Source: Achromobacter sp. Bel
GTDB lineage: Bacteria > Pseudomonadota > Gammaproteobacteria > Burkholderiales > Burkholderiaceae_B
Length of the DNA stretch: 64,000 nt
Direction of reading: 5' to 3'
NCBI RefSeq assembly: GCF_012928505.1
Contig: NZ_JABBJN010000029.1
Span: 1 to 64,000 of the forward strand
The stretch's first letter is position 1. Each line of letters begins with the position of its first letter. Both the position numbers and the translations under genes were made by a program. The notes below the pieces were generated by a model. The model did not search any database. It was given only the letters and a program-made list of their open reading frames with translations, and was not told the DNA's origin. This document shows positions 44,938-53,502 of this stretch, piece after piece.

Positions 44938-45942
44938 TCAGTTTGAGGTGGCGCCGGTTTCTTTGATGATGGCGCTCCAGCGCCGGTATTCCGACTTGAT
45001 CAAGTCGCCATACTGGGCAGGCGTGCCGGGTGTGGCTTCGGCGCCCTGCGCGTCCAGGCTGGCCTTGAGGGAGGGGTCTTTGATGGCGTCGTTGACGGCC
45101 TGGTTCAGCTTGGCCGTTACATCGGTGGGCATACCAGCGGGGCCAACAATGCCTTGCCACGTGCCGGAATCGAAGCCGGGGGCGACGGTCTCGGCCAGGG
45201 TCGGAACTTCCGGCAGTACCGACACGCGCTTTGCTGTCGTGACGGCCAGCGCTTTCAATTTGCCTTCCTTCACATAGGGCAGGAATGCATTCAGGCTGCC
45301 GGACAGCATGAATTCAATGCGGCCCGACAGCAGGTCGGGAAGCGCCGCGGCATTGCCCTTGTAGGGCACATGCGCGAAGTCGGTGGCGGTCTGGCGGGCG
45401 AAAAGAATGCTGGTCAGATGATCGATGGTGCCGTTGCCGGACGAACCCATGTTCAACTTGCCGGGCTTTTCCTTGAGCAGCGTGACGAATTCAACAGCCG
45501 TGTTGGCGGAGACTTGGGGGTTGACGATCAGCACCAAGGGTACGTTCGCCACTGAGGCGACGGGGGTGAAGATCTTCCCCGGATCGAGCTTGTCGTTGGC
45601 GAACAATGCCGGCGATATCGCAATGGACGAACTGTTGTAGAGCAAGGTGTAGCCATCGGCGGGCGCGTTCGCGACCATTTCGGCGGCGATGTTCCCGCCT
45701 GCGCCAGGCTTGTTCTCGACCACGACCTGCTGGCCCAGTCCATCGCCCAGGCGCTTGGCGACCAGCCGCGCCAGCACGTCCGTCGGTCCGCCCGGCGAAA
45801 ACGCGACGATCAGTCGGATCGGCTTTTGGGGAAACGCGCCCGCCAGCGCGGGGGCGCCGCCACACGCCAACAGCGCTGCGCCGGCCAGTGTGTTCAAGAT
45901 GCGCCTGCGCTGGGACGAGAAGCACTGCGTCGTTTCATTCAT
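44938..45942 (-). CDS. Bug-family substrate-binding protein (middle gene of seven-gene operon)
   Basis: A 334-residue Bug protein. Its N-terminus, SSQRRRILNTLAGAALLACGGAPALAGAF, has consecutive arginines before the hydrophobic core and could be a Tat signal. Ligand motifs are LIVAFSPGGPTDVLARLVAKRL, VVVENKPGAGGNIAAEMVA and FAHVPYKGNAAALPDLL. ATG 45942 has AGGAG 6 bases upstream. It is 13 bp from the amidohydrolase gene downstream. Confidence 0.93.
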   Translation of the reverse strand: MNETTQCFSSQRRRILNTLAGAALLACGGAPALAGAFPQKPIRLIVAFSPGGPTDVLARLVAKRLGDGLGQQVVVENKPGAGGNIAAEMVANAPADGYTLLYNSSSIAISPALFANDKLDPGKIFTPVASVANVPLVLIVNPQVSANTAVEFVTLLKEKPGKLNMGSSGNGTIDHLTSILFARQTATDFAHVPYKGNAAALPDLLSGRIEFMLSGSLNAFLPYVKEGKLKALAVTTAKRVSVLPEVPTLAETVAPGFDSGTWQGIVGPAGMPTDVTAKLNQAVNDAIKDPSLKASLDAQGAEATPGTPAQYGDLIKSEYRRWSAIIKETGATSN

Positions 45943-45993
45943 GATGTCTCCTGGGAGGCGCTTTGTGCGCCTCTCTCTTTTCAATGGGCGATG

Positions 45994-46794
45994 TCAGTCG
46001 CAGCGCACGCTCATGCCGCCGTCGACGATGATCTCGGTTCCGGTAACGAACCGGGCTTCGTCGGATGCCAGGAACAGCGCCGCGTTCGCGGTGTCTGTGC
46101 CGTCTCCCATGAAGCCCAGGGGAATGCGGGCCTGGCGTTCGGCCAGCAGGGCATCCACGTTGCCGCCTGCGCGTTGCCCGGCCAGCCGAGCTTCGACCAT
46201 GGGGGTGTGCATCTGCCCGGGCACTACCGTATTCACGCGGATGTTGTGCTTGGCATATTCCACGGCGACGACGCGAGACAGCTGGATGATGCCGGCCTTG
46301 GCCGAGGCGTAGCCGACCTGCGCCGCGCCAGTCCAGCGTATGCCGGAGGTGGACGCGGTGTTCACGATGGCGCCGCCGCCATGGCGTTGCATGACGGGGA
46401 TGACGTGTTTGCAGGCCAGGAACACGCTCTTCAGGTTGAAGTCCAATTGCGCGTCCCAGTCCGCTTCGGACAGGTCCACCGGCCCGCCGCGGCGAGAACC
46501 CCCGACGTTGTTGACCAGGATGTCGACGCGGCCATAGCGTTCGACGCAAGCCTGCACCATGGCCTGGACGTCGGCGCTGACCGTCGCGTCGCCCGTCCAG
46601 GCGGTGATGTCTCCGCCTGCGTCCTTGGCTCGCAGCAGCGTTTCGGCCATGGCATCCGCGTTTTTGTCCACTGCGAAAACCTTGGCGCCTTCCTGCGCGA
46701 AGCGCACCGCGACGGCGCGTCCGTTCCCCCAACCCGGGCCGACGCAGCCCGCGCCGGTGACGATCGCAACTTTTCCTTCCAGCCTCTTGCTCAT
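45994..46794 (-). CDS. Short-chain dehydrogenase/reductase (SDR)
   Basis: A 266-residue NAD(P)-dependent oxidoreductase. The cofactor motif is AIVTGAGCVGPGWGNGRAVAVRFA, with an insertion relative to the usual TGxxxGIG. NNVGG follows, then the catalytic Ser (NTASTSG) and YASAKAG (Tyr-x3-Lys). The C-terminal end, TGTEIIVDGGMSVRCD, is typical. I chose ATG 46794; another ATG at 46821 lacks a ribosome site. It is the third gene of the operon. Confidence 0.93.
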   Translation of the reverse strand: MSKRLEGKVAIVTGAGCVGPGWGNGRAVAVRFAQEGAKVFAVDKNADAMAETLLRAKDAGGDITAWTGDATVSADVQAMVQACVERYGRVDILVNNVGGSRRGGPVDLSEADWDAQLDFNLKSVFLACKHVIPVMQRHGGGAIVNTASTSGIRWTGAAQVGYASAKAGIIQLSRVVAVEYAKHNIRVNTVVPGQMHTPMVEARLAGQRAGGNVDALLAERQARIPLGFMGDGTDTANAALFLASDEARFVTGTEIIVDGGMSVRCD

Positions 46795-46827
46795 GATCTT
46801 CGCTCTATCTGTTGATGACATGCAGTG

Positions 46828-47397
46828 TTAAGGGTTGGCGCTGTCGGCGGCTTTCAGCTCGTGTGGCTCGCCCTCGGGGGGGTCTATCTGAAAGACATTC
46901 AGCGTCATTGAAATCAGGGTGTAGTAGCCGGCCAGCGCCACCAGGTCGATGACGCCGTGCTGGCCAAACATGGCTTCGGCGCGTGCGTAGACGTCGTCAG
47001 ACACGCGGCGTGTCTCGTGCAGCTGCGTCAAGAACTCGTGGATCAGGGCTTCATCGGCTTCTGCAAACGGAATGGGCTTGCCATCGCGCAACGCATCGAT
47101 CACCGCTTCGGACACGCCCGCCTTGAGCGCGATGGGCTTATGCGCCCACCATTCGAATTCCGAACCCCACCAGCGCGCGAGCACGAGAATGCCGAATTCG
47201 GATTGGCGGGGCGACAGGGAACTGTCGTAGCGGCAGAACTGGCCCAGCGCCTGGGCGGGTGCTGCCATGGATGGCCGGTGCAGCCATACCGCCAACGGGC
47301 CGCGCACGCGGCCGCGCGGGCCGGAGGCGATAAGGTCGTAAATACGCTTCTGTTCGGCGGACATGTCCTGAACTTGCGGGGGGCTGACGCGTGCCAT
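46828..47397 (-). CDS. Carboxymuconolactone decarboxylase (CMD) family protein
   Basis: A 189-residue helical protein. Family features are RGPLAVWLHRPSMAAPAQALGQFCRYDSSLSPRQSEFGILVLARWWGSEFEWWAHKPIALKAGVSEAVIDALRDG, containing the conserved E-x2-W-x2-H...G(V/L) pattern of CMD proteins. It lacks the CxxC of AhpD peroxidases. It may be a decarboxylase or an ancillary factor of the pathway. It lies between the first Bug gene and the SDR gene, with gaps of 13 and 33 bp. Confidence 0.9.
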   Translation of the reverse strand: MARVSPPQVQDMSAEQKRIYDLIASGPRGRVRGPLAVWLHRPSMAAPAQALGQFCRYDSSLSPRQSEFGILVLARWWGSEFEWWAHKPIALKAGVSEAVIDALRDGKPIPFAEADEALIHEFLTQLHETRRVSDDVYARAEAMFGQHGVIDLVALAGYYTLISMTLNVFQIDPPEGEPHELKAADSANP

Positions 47398-47410
47398 CCT
47401 TGCTCCTGAA

Positions 47411-48382
47411 TTATTCGGGCTTGATGCCCAGGTCCTGAACCACCTTGCCCCATTGGGAAATCTCGTTGCGGATCGTGGTGGTGAATTCGGCGGACGTGCC
47501 GCCGGCCGGCTCGGCGCCATCGGCCAACAGCTTTTCCCGGGCTTCCGGGGTCAGCAACGCGCGATTGACGGCGGCATTGAGTTTTTCAACGATGGGGGCG
47601 GGCAGGTTCTTGGGGCCGATCAAGCCGTACCAGAGCGTGGCGTCGTAGCCAGGCAGACCAGATTCGGCAATCGTCGGCACATTGGGTAATGCGGCGATGC
47701 GGGTTGCGGTGGTGACGGCCAGCGCCTTCATCTTGCCGGACGCCACGTGCGGAAGCGCGCTGGCGGTGGCCGCGAAATAGAGTTGGACCTGGCCGGCCAT
47801 CAGATCATTCTGTGCGTTGCCGCCGCCCTTGTAAGGGATGTGCGTCATCTCGACGCCCGCCTTGCGGTTGAACATTTCATTGGCCAGATGAATGACGCTA
47901 CCTTGGCCCGAAGACGCGTAGTTGATGGCGCCTGGATGCTTCTTGGCGTAGTCGATCAGCTCGGGCACGGTATTGGGAGCGAAGCCGGGGCTGGCCACCA
48001 CCAACAAGGGGCCGCGCGACACCTGCACGATGGGCGTGATGTCCGCGACCGGGTCGAACGACATCCGGTAAAGGCTGGGGTTGACCGTGTAGCTGGAGGA
48101 AATCAGCGTCAGGGTGTAGCCGTCCGCGGGCGCGTTACGGCCCGTTTCGACGCCGATCATGCCGCCCGCACCCGGCCGATTTTCCACGACGACGGTCTGC
48201 TTCATTTCCGCCGTCAGGGCCTGGCCCAGATATCGCGCCAACAGGTCGGCGCCGCCGCCCGGCACGAACGTCACGATCAGGCGGATGGGGCGTTCGGGAT
48301 AGTCGGCTTGCGCCACGCCGCTGGCCGCGGCCAGCACGCAAGCACCCATTGCGGCAAACCATCGAAAATAAGGGCTGCGCAT
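47411..48382 (-). CDS. Bug-family substrate-binding protein (first gene of seven-gene operon)
   Basis: A 323-residue Bug protein. The signal peptide ends about residue 27 (ASGVAQAD). Ligand motifs are LIVTFVPGGGADLLARYLGQAL, VVVENRPGAGGMIGVETGR and MTHIPYKGGGNAQNDLMAGQ. It is the promoter-proximal gene, divergent from the LysR at 48537. A 27-bp palindromic element (48464-48490) in the gap is the likely control site. Confidence 0.94.
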   Translation of the reverse strand: MRSPYFRWFAAMGACVLAAASGVAQADYPERPIRLIVTFVPGGGADLLARYLGQALTAEMKQTVVVENRPGAGGMIGVETGRNAPADGYTLTLISSSYTVNPSLYRMSFDPVADITPIVQVSRGPLLVVASPGFAPNTVPELIDYAKKHPGAINYASSGQGSVIHLANEMFNRKAGVEMTHIPYKGGGNAQNDLMAGQVQLYFAATASALPHVASGKMKALAVTTATRIAALPNVPTIAESGLPGYDATLWYGLIGPKNLPAPIVEKLNAAVNRALLTPEAREKLLADGAEPAGGTSAEFTTTIRNEISQWGKVVQDLGIKPE

Positions 48383-48463
48383 GAAAGTCTCCGATATGAA
48401 TATTGTTCTAGGGAGCGATTCTGCTTATTCTGTGTAATAGCCGTCCAATATGTTTTTCGGATG

Positions 48464-48490
48464 TCAGTAATTCTTCTTTGGAATTACTGA
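48464..48490. promoter_or_regulatory. Palindrome with 10-bp arms, candidate LysR operator
   Basis: Arms TCAGTAATTC (48464-48473) and GAATTACTGA (48481-48490) are perfect complements separated by 7 bp. It lies in the 154-bp gap between the Bug operon and the LysR gene, 47 bp from the LysR start. The size fits a LysR recognition site. Confidence 0.65.
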
Positions 48491-48536
48491 ATTTGATGAT
48501 CCCATTCACGCTTTCCCATTTGTGACGTCCCGCGCC

Positions 48537-49415
48537 ATGGATTTGAAGTCGATGCGTATGTTTCTTGCGCTTGCTGAAGAGCTCCACTACGGGCGCGCCG
48601 CCGCGCGTCTTTTCATTTCCCAGCCGCCGTTGACCAAGGCCATCCAGCAGTTGGAAGAACGGCTGGGCGTCACCCTTTTTGACCGCAACAAACGCAGCGT
48701 CAAACTGACGGTGGCCGGCACGGCACTGGTCCAGGAAGCCCGCAGACTGTTGGCGCAGACGGAACTCTCCATCCGCACGGTGCAGCGTGCCGAGCGTGGC
48801 GATGCGGGGCGCCTGCGCATTGGATTTGTGGCGGCGGTGCTGTTCATGGATATCCGGGAAGTGGTGCTGGGGCTGGAACGCGATCTGCCCGGCCTGGAAA
48901 GCGTATGGGAAGAAATGGGGTCGTCGGAGCAGCTTCAGGCGCTGGAGCAGGACCGCATCGACATCGGCTTTGCCCAGGTTTCTCAGGGCGTGGGTGACAT
49001 GAAGTCGATACCGGTGGGACGCGTCGACCTGGTGATCGCGCTGGACGAAGGGCACCGGTTGGCGCGACATCGGCGCGTCAAGCTGGAAGCGTTGGCGCAA
49101 GATGCCTTCGTCGCAATTCCCCGGCACAGCGGGCCAAGCTTCCATGACCTGACGATCGCCGCCTGCATGGAGGCCGGGTTCAGCCCCAGGATCATGCATT
49201 ACGCCAAACACCTCGTGTCGGTGGTGAGCTTGGTCGCCATGGGACGCGGGGTATCGCTTGTGCCACGGTCATTTGCGCGCGCTGGCGTCCCGGGCGTGGT
49301 GTTTAAGGATATCGATGGCCTGCTGGTCGAGGCGGAGTACTCGGCAGTATGGAATCCCGCCAATACCTTGCCGCTCTTGCCTCATGTGCTGAACCTGTTG
49401 GGCGGCAAGCGCTAG
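48537..49415 (+). CDS. LysR family transcriptional regulator
   Basis: A 292-residue LysR protein with an N-terminal HTH (MDLKSMRMFLALAEELHYGRAAARLFISQPPLTKAIQQLEERLGVTLFDRNKRSVKLTVAG) and a LysR substrate-binding domain. This is the CatR/BenM-like type with the YGRAAARLFISQPPLTKAIQQLE recognition helix. ATG 48537 was chosen over an in-frame GTG at 48522. It is divergent from, and the presumed activator of, the seven-gene operon. Confidence 0.93.
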   Translation: MDLKSMRMFLALAEELHYGRAAARLFISQPPLTKAIQQLEERLGVTLFDRNKRSVKLTVAGTALVQEARRLLAQTELSIRTVQRAERGDAGRLRIGFVAAVLFMDIREVVLGLERDLPGLESVWEEMGSSEQLQALEQDRIDIGFAQVSQGVGDMKSIPVGRVDLVIALDEGHRLARHRRVKLEALAQDAFVAIPRHSGPSFHDLTIAACMEAGFSPRIMHYAKHLVSVVSLVAMGRGVSLVPRSFARAGVPGVVFKDIDGLLVEAEYSAVWNPANTLPLLPHVLNLLGGKR

Positions 49416-49445
49416 CGCCTGAGCCTTGCGCGGCGATTTGCGCCT

Positions 49446-49464
49446 AATTCCATTATGTGGAATT
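49446..49464. promoter_or_regulatory. Candidate IclR operator, copy 3 (TTCCA-N5-TGGAA)
   Basis: Perfect 7-bp arms AATTCCA and TGGAATT around TTATG, core 49448-49462. It lies 101 bp upstream of the first MmgE/PrpD gene and about 11.5 kb from the IclR gene it would respond to. Confidence 0.6.
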
Positions 49465-49565
49465 GGCGCGTTGCGGTGGCCTCGAGGTCGACCCTAGACT
49501 CGTCATGGCCTGGCTATCCAGCCAGACGCCCCTGAGAAAACCGAACATCACGTGGAAGCTGCCGC

Positions 49566-50900
49566 ATGCATGCCATCGAACTTTTGAGCGCATTTGCCGA
49601 CAAGATCCAACAAGAACCCCTGTCCGCAGAGGTCAGCCGGCACGCCAAGCGCGCGCTTGTCGATTGGTATGCCGCGGCTTATCCCGGCGCGTCTGACCCC
49701 GCAGTGGGAATACTGCGTTCGTTGCTGCTGGACGAACCCGCCTGCGACGCGGCCGATCTGGTGGCGGGGGGGCAGGCGACGGCGCGCTCGGCCGCCCTGA
49801 TCAACGGGGCGGCCGCGCATGCCGCCGAGCTGGACGACAGCTATCGGGACGCGATGTACCACCCGGGGGCCGCAACCATCGCCGCGGCGCTAGCCGCCTG
49901 TCAGGAACAAGGCCTGTGCGGGGCGCGGCTGTTGAGGGCCATCGTGACGGGCTACGAAGTGTCCACCCGCATCGGCGTGGTGCTGGGCCGCGCGCATTAT
50001 CAGTATTGGCATAGCACCGGCACGGTGGGCACGTTCGGGGCGGTGGCTGCGGCAGGTTCCGCCTATGGCCTGAATCAGGCGCAATTTGCCCATGGCCTTG
50101 GCACCGCCGCCACCTTTGCGGCCGGCTTGCAGCAAGCCTTTCGCAGCGACTCCATGTCCAAACCCCTGCATGCCGCGCGGGCGGCCGAAGCCGGCGTGCT
50201 TGCCGCCAAGGCGGCACGGCGTGGGCTGACGGGGGCTTGGGACATGCTGGACGGAAAAGGGGGGCTGGGGCAATCCATGAGCGATGGCCCCTCCTGGGAT
50301 GGCGTGGGTGACACCTTGGGCAAGGACTTTCACATTACCCGGCTGACGTTCAAGAATCATGTGGGTTGCGGCCATACATTCGCGGCCATCGATGCCGCGC
50401 TTGCGCTGCGCGAGGGCGCAGGCTTCAACCTCGGGGACGCCAGCCGAATCCATGTCTACACCTATCGTCCCGCGTTGGACATCGCTTGCTATGGCAAGCC
50501 GGCAAGCTCCAACGAAGCACGCTTCAGCCTGCGCTACGTGGTGGCGCACGCCTTGCTTCATGGCAGCGTCCGCCTGAACGCCTATGACGACGAGCGTGTC
50601 CACGACCCCGTGCTGGGCGCGCTCATCGACCGTATCGATGTGCATGCGGATCCCGATATCGACGCCGCATTTCCCGCGAATCGTTCCGCTCGGATCGAGA
50701 TTGAATTCACCTCTGGACAACGGCGGACGCACTTCCAGGCGAACCGGAAGGGCGATCCGGAAGATCCGCTCAGCGACGCCCAGCTTGAGTCAAAGTTCAT
50801 CGAGCTTGCAACCCCGTGCCTGGGTGCAGCGGCGGCAAAGGAAAAGCTGGCGGATCTTTGGCACATCGATCAGCGCGCCGACCTGCGCAACATGGCGTAG
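49566..50900 (+). CDS. MmgE/PrpD family protein (copy 1)
   Basis: A 444-residue protein of the 2-methylcitrate dehydratase/cis-aconitate decarboxylase fold. Family segments are SRHAKRALVDWYAAAYPG, ALINGAAAHAAELDDSYRDAMYHPGAATIAAALA, RSDSMSKPLHAARAAEAGVLAAKAARRGLTG and FKNHVGCGHTFAAIDA. It would dehydrate or isomerise a hydroxy- or tricarboxylic acid. No prpB, prpC or acnD is nearby, so propionate degradation is unlikely. It carries a candidate IclR site upstream. Confidence 0.92.
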   Translation: MHAIELLSAFADKIQQEPLSAEVSRHAKRALVDWYAAAYPGASDPAVGILRSLLLDEPACDAADLVAGGQATARSAALINGAAAHAAELDDSYRDAMYHPGAATIAAALAACQEQGLCGARLLRAIVTGYEVSTRIGVVLGRAHYQYWHSTGTVGTFGAVAAAGSAYGLNQAQFAHGLGTAATFAAGLQQAFRSDSMSKPLHAARAAEAGVLAAKAARRGLTGAWDMLDGKGGLGQSMSDGPSWDGVGDTLGKDFHITRLTFKNHVGCGHTFAAIDAALALREGAGFNLGDASRIHVYTYRPALDIACYGKPASSNEARFSLRYVVAHALLHGSVRLNAYDDERVHDPVLGALIDRIDVHADPDIDAAFPANRSARIEIEFTSGQRRTHFQANRKGDPEDPLSDAQLESKFIELATPCLGAAAAKEKLADLWHIDQRADLRNMA

Positions 50901-50908
50901 TCAGACAT

Positions 50909-50937
50909 ATAACTGTTGGTCGAAATCGATATTGGAC
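50909..50937. promoter_or_regulatory. 29-bp element shared with 54402-54430 (copy A), candidate LysR site
   Basis: Begins ATAACTGTT, then TCGAA at the centre and ATATTGGA at the end. It matches 24 of 29 positions with the element upstream of the alpha/beta hydrolase gene. It lies 133 bp before the Bug gene at 51071. Confidence 0.6.
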
Positions 50938-51070
50938 CGTCTCGAGGCCGCAAAGATAGAGTGCTTGCACGGACGCGACAGAACGTCCGCGCCATTCGCA
51001 GCCGGCACGCGCAACCCTGAAAGCGCGGCGTGCGCTGCGGATGAACTCGACATCCCTGGCTGGAGACACC

Positions 51071-52078
51071 ATGAAGTCCAATCAACGACGCGCGTTCCTG
51101 CGCGCAAGCCTGCCGTTGGCCGCGCTGATCGCATCTGGCGCCGCCGCGCTTCCCATTACGGCGTGGGCCGATACAGCGTATCCGAAGCAGAAGGCGATCA
51201 CCCTGGTGGTGCCGTATACCCCAGGCGGATCTATCGATACGATGGCGCGCCTGGTGGCCGAACAATTGCAGGCCCGGCTGGGCCAGAACATCATTGTCGA
51301 GAACCGCGCAGGCGCGTCGGGATTGATCGGCTCTGAATATGTCGCGCGCTCCGCGCCGGATGGCTATACCTTGCTGTTCAACGCGTCGAGCCAAGTGGAG
51401 ATGCCCTTGGTGATGGGGCGCGCCACCTATGACGCAGAGAAGGATTTCACCGCCATCTCGCAAGTCGGATACGTGCCCTTGCTGGTGGTGACGCATCCCG
51501 GCATTCCCGCCAAGGACCTGCGTGAGTTCTCGGCGCTGGTTAAAGGCGGGAAGAACAAATACACCTGGGCGACGTCTGGCTACGGCACATCGGGCCACCT
51601 GGCTGAAGAACTCATCAAACACGGGCTGAAGCTGGACATGGACATCATCTCCTACAAGGGCGCGGCGCCGCAGCTGACGGACGTGATGGGCGGCCACGTG
51701 TCCGCCGCCGTGTCGCCCATGCCCGGCGTCTATCCGCATGTCAAATCCGGCAAGCTGCGTCCGCTGGCAGTGACCAGCGCAGCGCGCCTGCCGCAAATGC
51801 CGGATGTGCCCACCGTTGTGGAAAGCGGTTTGCCCGGCTTCGAACTGTTGTCGTGGTACGGCGTGTGGGGGCCGGCTGGCATGCCCGAGCCCGTCGTGCA
51901 GCGGTTGGCGCAGGAAGTCGAGGCGGTGAAAAGCAATGCCGCCTTGCAAGCGCGATTCCAGGAACTGTCTTTTGTCACCGTGCCGTCGACACCGGCCGCG
52001 TTTGCAGAGGTGATCCGCAAGGACATCGAGAAGGTGAAAGGCATAGTCGCGGACGCAAACATTCGCGTGGCGTTTTAA
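51071..52078 (+). CDS. Bug-family substrate-binding protein between two PrpD genes
   Basis: A 335-residue Bug protein. The N-terminus MKSNQRRAFLRASLPLAALIASG has an RRxFLRxS motif, so it is probably Tat-exported. Ligand motifs are LVVPYTPGGSIDTMARLVAEQL, IIVENRAGASGLIGSEYVA and IISYKGAAPQLTDVMGGH, where the usual HVPYKG is ISYKG. ATG 51071 was chosen. It is followed 12 bp later by the second PrpD gene, so the two are co-transcribed. Confidence 0.93.
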   Translation: MKSNQRRAFLRASLPLAALIASGAAALPITAWADTAYPKQKAITLVVPYTPGGSIDTMARLVAEQLQARLGQNIIVENRAGASGLIGSEYVARSAPDGYTLLFNASSQVEMPLVMGRATYDAEKDFTAISQVGYVPLLVVTHPGIPAKDLREFSALVKGGKNKYTWATSGYGTSGHLAEELIKHGLKLDMDIISYKGAAPQLTDVMGGHVSAAVSPMPGVYPHVKSGKLRPLAVTSAARLPQMPDVPTVVESGLPGFELLSWYGVWGPAGMPEPVVQRLAQEVEAVKSNAALQARFQELSFVTVPSTPAAFAEVIRKDIEKVKGIVADANIRVAF

Positions 52079-52090
52079 GGAGAAGCCGTG

Positions 52091-53491
52091 ATGACGACCA
52101 CCACGAAAACGCTTGCGCAATGGATTTCCGGTCTGCGGCGCGATGACGTGCCAGAGGACGTGCGCCGTGCCTTGCGCTTGCTGGCCATGGATACGTTCGC
52201 GTGCGCCATGGCAGGCGGCGCGCAGCCTTGGACGCAGGCCATCCGGTCGTGGGCGCTGGCGCCCGGCTCCAGCTTGCAGGGACCGTCGCGAATTTGGGGA
52301 GAGTCCACGGGACGCTTGCGCGCGTCGGACGCCGCCATGGTGAACGGCGCGGCCGCCCATGCGTTCGAGTTGGATGACTTCCACAACGCCAAGGTGCATC
52401 TGGGCGCGGTGGTGGTGCCAACGGTGTTTGCGCTGGCCGAAAGCCTGGATGCCACGCCCGAACGTGTCGAGACCGCACTGGCTGCGGGTTACGAGCTCAT
52501 CATCCGAAGTTCGCTGGCGCTTAAGCCTGCGCTGGCGCGGCTGCACGGTTGGCATCTGACCGCCGTGTGCGGTCCCTTGGGCGCGGCGGCGGCAGCTTCC
52601 GTGATGCTGGGGTTGGACGCGGAGCGTACCAGTTGGGCCTTGGGCTTGGCAGGGACGCAGTCGGGCGGGCTGTTTGCATTTACGGCGGACGGCGCGTCTT
52701 CCAAGCGCTTTCATCCGGGGCGCGCGGCGCATGCCGGCGTGATGGCGGCGGAACTGGCGAACCTGGGCTTGAGTGGCCCCACTCAGCTGTTCGAGGCGGA
52801 AGACGGGGGATGGCTGCGCGCATTTTCGGCAGATCCGGACGAATCGGCGCTGACCGCTCGCCTGGGCGCGCGTTGGCATGCTCCAGAGACCAATTTCAAA
52901 CCGTATGCGTGCTGCGGCAGCATGCACGCGCATGTGGACGCCGCGATCGCGCTGCGGCCCCACTGGACGCCGGGCGGCCGCGTGCGGGTGGGCATGCCCG
53001 ACGTGGTTCGGGTGCAGTGTGGTTACGACTATCTGCCGGGCAGTGCGCTGAATGCACAGATGAGCGGCCGATACAGCGTGGCGGTGGCGCTGCTGGACGG
53101 CGCGGTGCTGCCCGAACAGTTTGAAGCGGGCAGGATGCAGTCGGAGGATGTCGTCACGCTTGCCCGGCAGCTGGAGCTGGTCCACGACGAGGACCTGGAC
53201 GCGCTTTACCCGCGCAACTTTTGCGGTTGGGTCGAGGTGCAGCGCCCGGATGGCGAGTGGAAGCGCCACGCGGTGTTGAATCCGTCCGGGTCAGCGGCCA
53301 ACGCGTCGCGTGGCGAGGCGATACAGGCCAAGGCCGATACCCTTCTGACGCCATTGTTGGGCGCGAACGGTGCGGCGAGATTGCGCGGATCGTTCAACAC
53401 GCTGGGCGAGACGCCCATCCGCGAGTTGCTGGCCAACGCCACGATCCACGACGTGGCGGAACCGGCGCGACCGGCTCGTCATGTGGCGTAG
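52091..53491 (+). CDS. MmgE/PrpD family protein (copy 2)
   Basis: A 466-residue member of the same fold as the copy at 49566 but clearly diverged (different lengths and N-termini). Motifs are RRALRLLAMDTFACAMAGG, AAMVNGAAAHAFELDDFHNAKVHLGAVVVPTVFALAE, SSKRFHPGRAAHAGVMAAELANLGLSG and FKPYACCGSMHAHVDA. AGGAG precedes adjacent GTG (52088) and ATG (52091) codons; I took the ATG. Adjacent LysR and Bug genes suggest uptake and dehydration of a hydroxy acid. Confidence 0.92.
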   Translation: MTTTTKTLAQWISGLRRDDVPEDVRRALRLLAMDTFACAMAGGAQPWTQAIRSWALAPGSSLQGPSRIWGESTGRLRASDAAMVNGAAAHAFELDDFHNAKVHLGAVVVPTVFALAESLDATPERVETALAAGYELIIRSSLALKPALARLHGWHLTAVCGPLGAAAAASVMLGLDAERTSWALGLAGTQSGGLFAFTADGASSKRFHPGRAAHAGVMAAELANLGLSGPTQLFEAEDGGWLRAFSADPDESALTARLGARWHAPETNFKPYACCGSMHAHVDAAIALRPHWTPGGRVRVGMPDVVRVQCGYDYLPGSALNAQMSGRYSVAVALLDGAVLPEQFEAGRMQSEDVVTLARQLELVHDEDLDALYPRNFCGWVEVQRPDGEWKRHAVLNPSGSAANASRGEAIQAKADTLLTPLLGANGAARLRGSFNTLGETPIRELLANATIHDVAEPARPARHVA

Positions 53492-53502
53492 CAGCGGCGC
53501 GC

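Noticed and set aside
50870..53269. 799-codon open frame on the minus strand opposite the Bug and PrpD genes
   Set aside because: It is the antisense shadow of genes with intact Bug and MmgE/PrpD motifs and has no recognisable domain.
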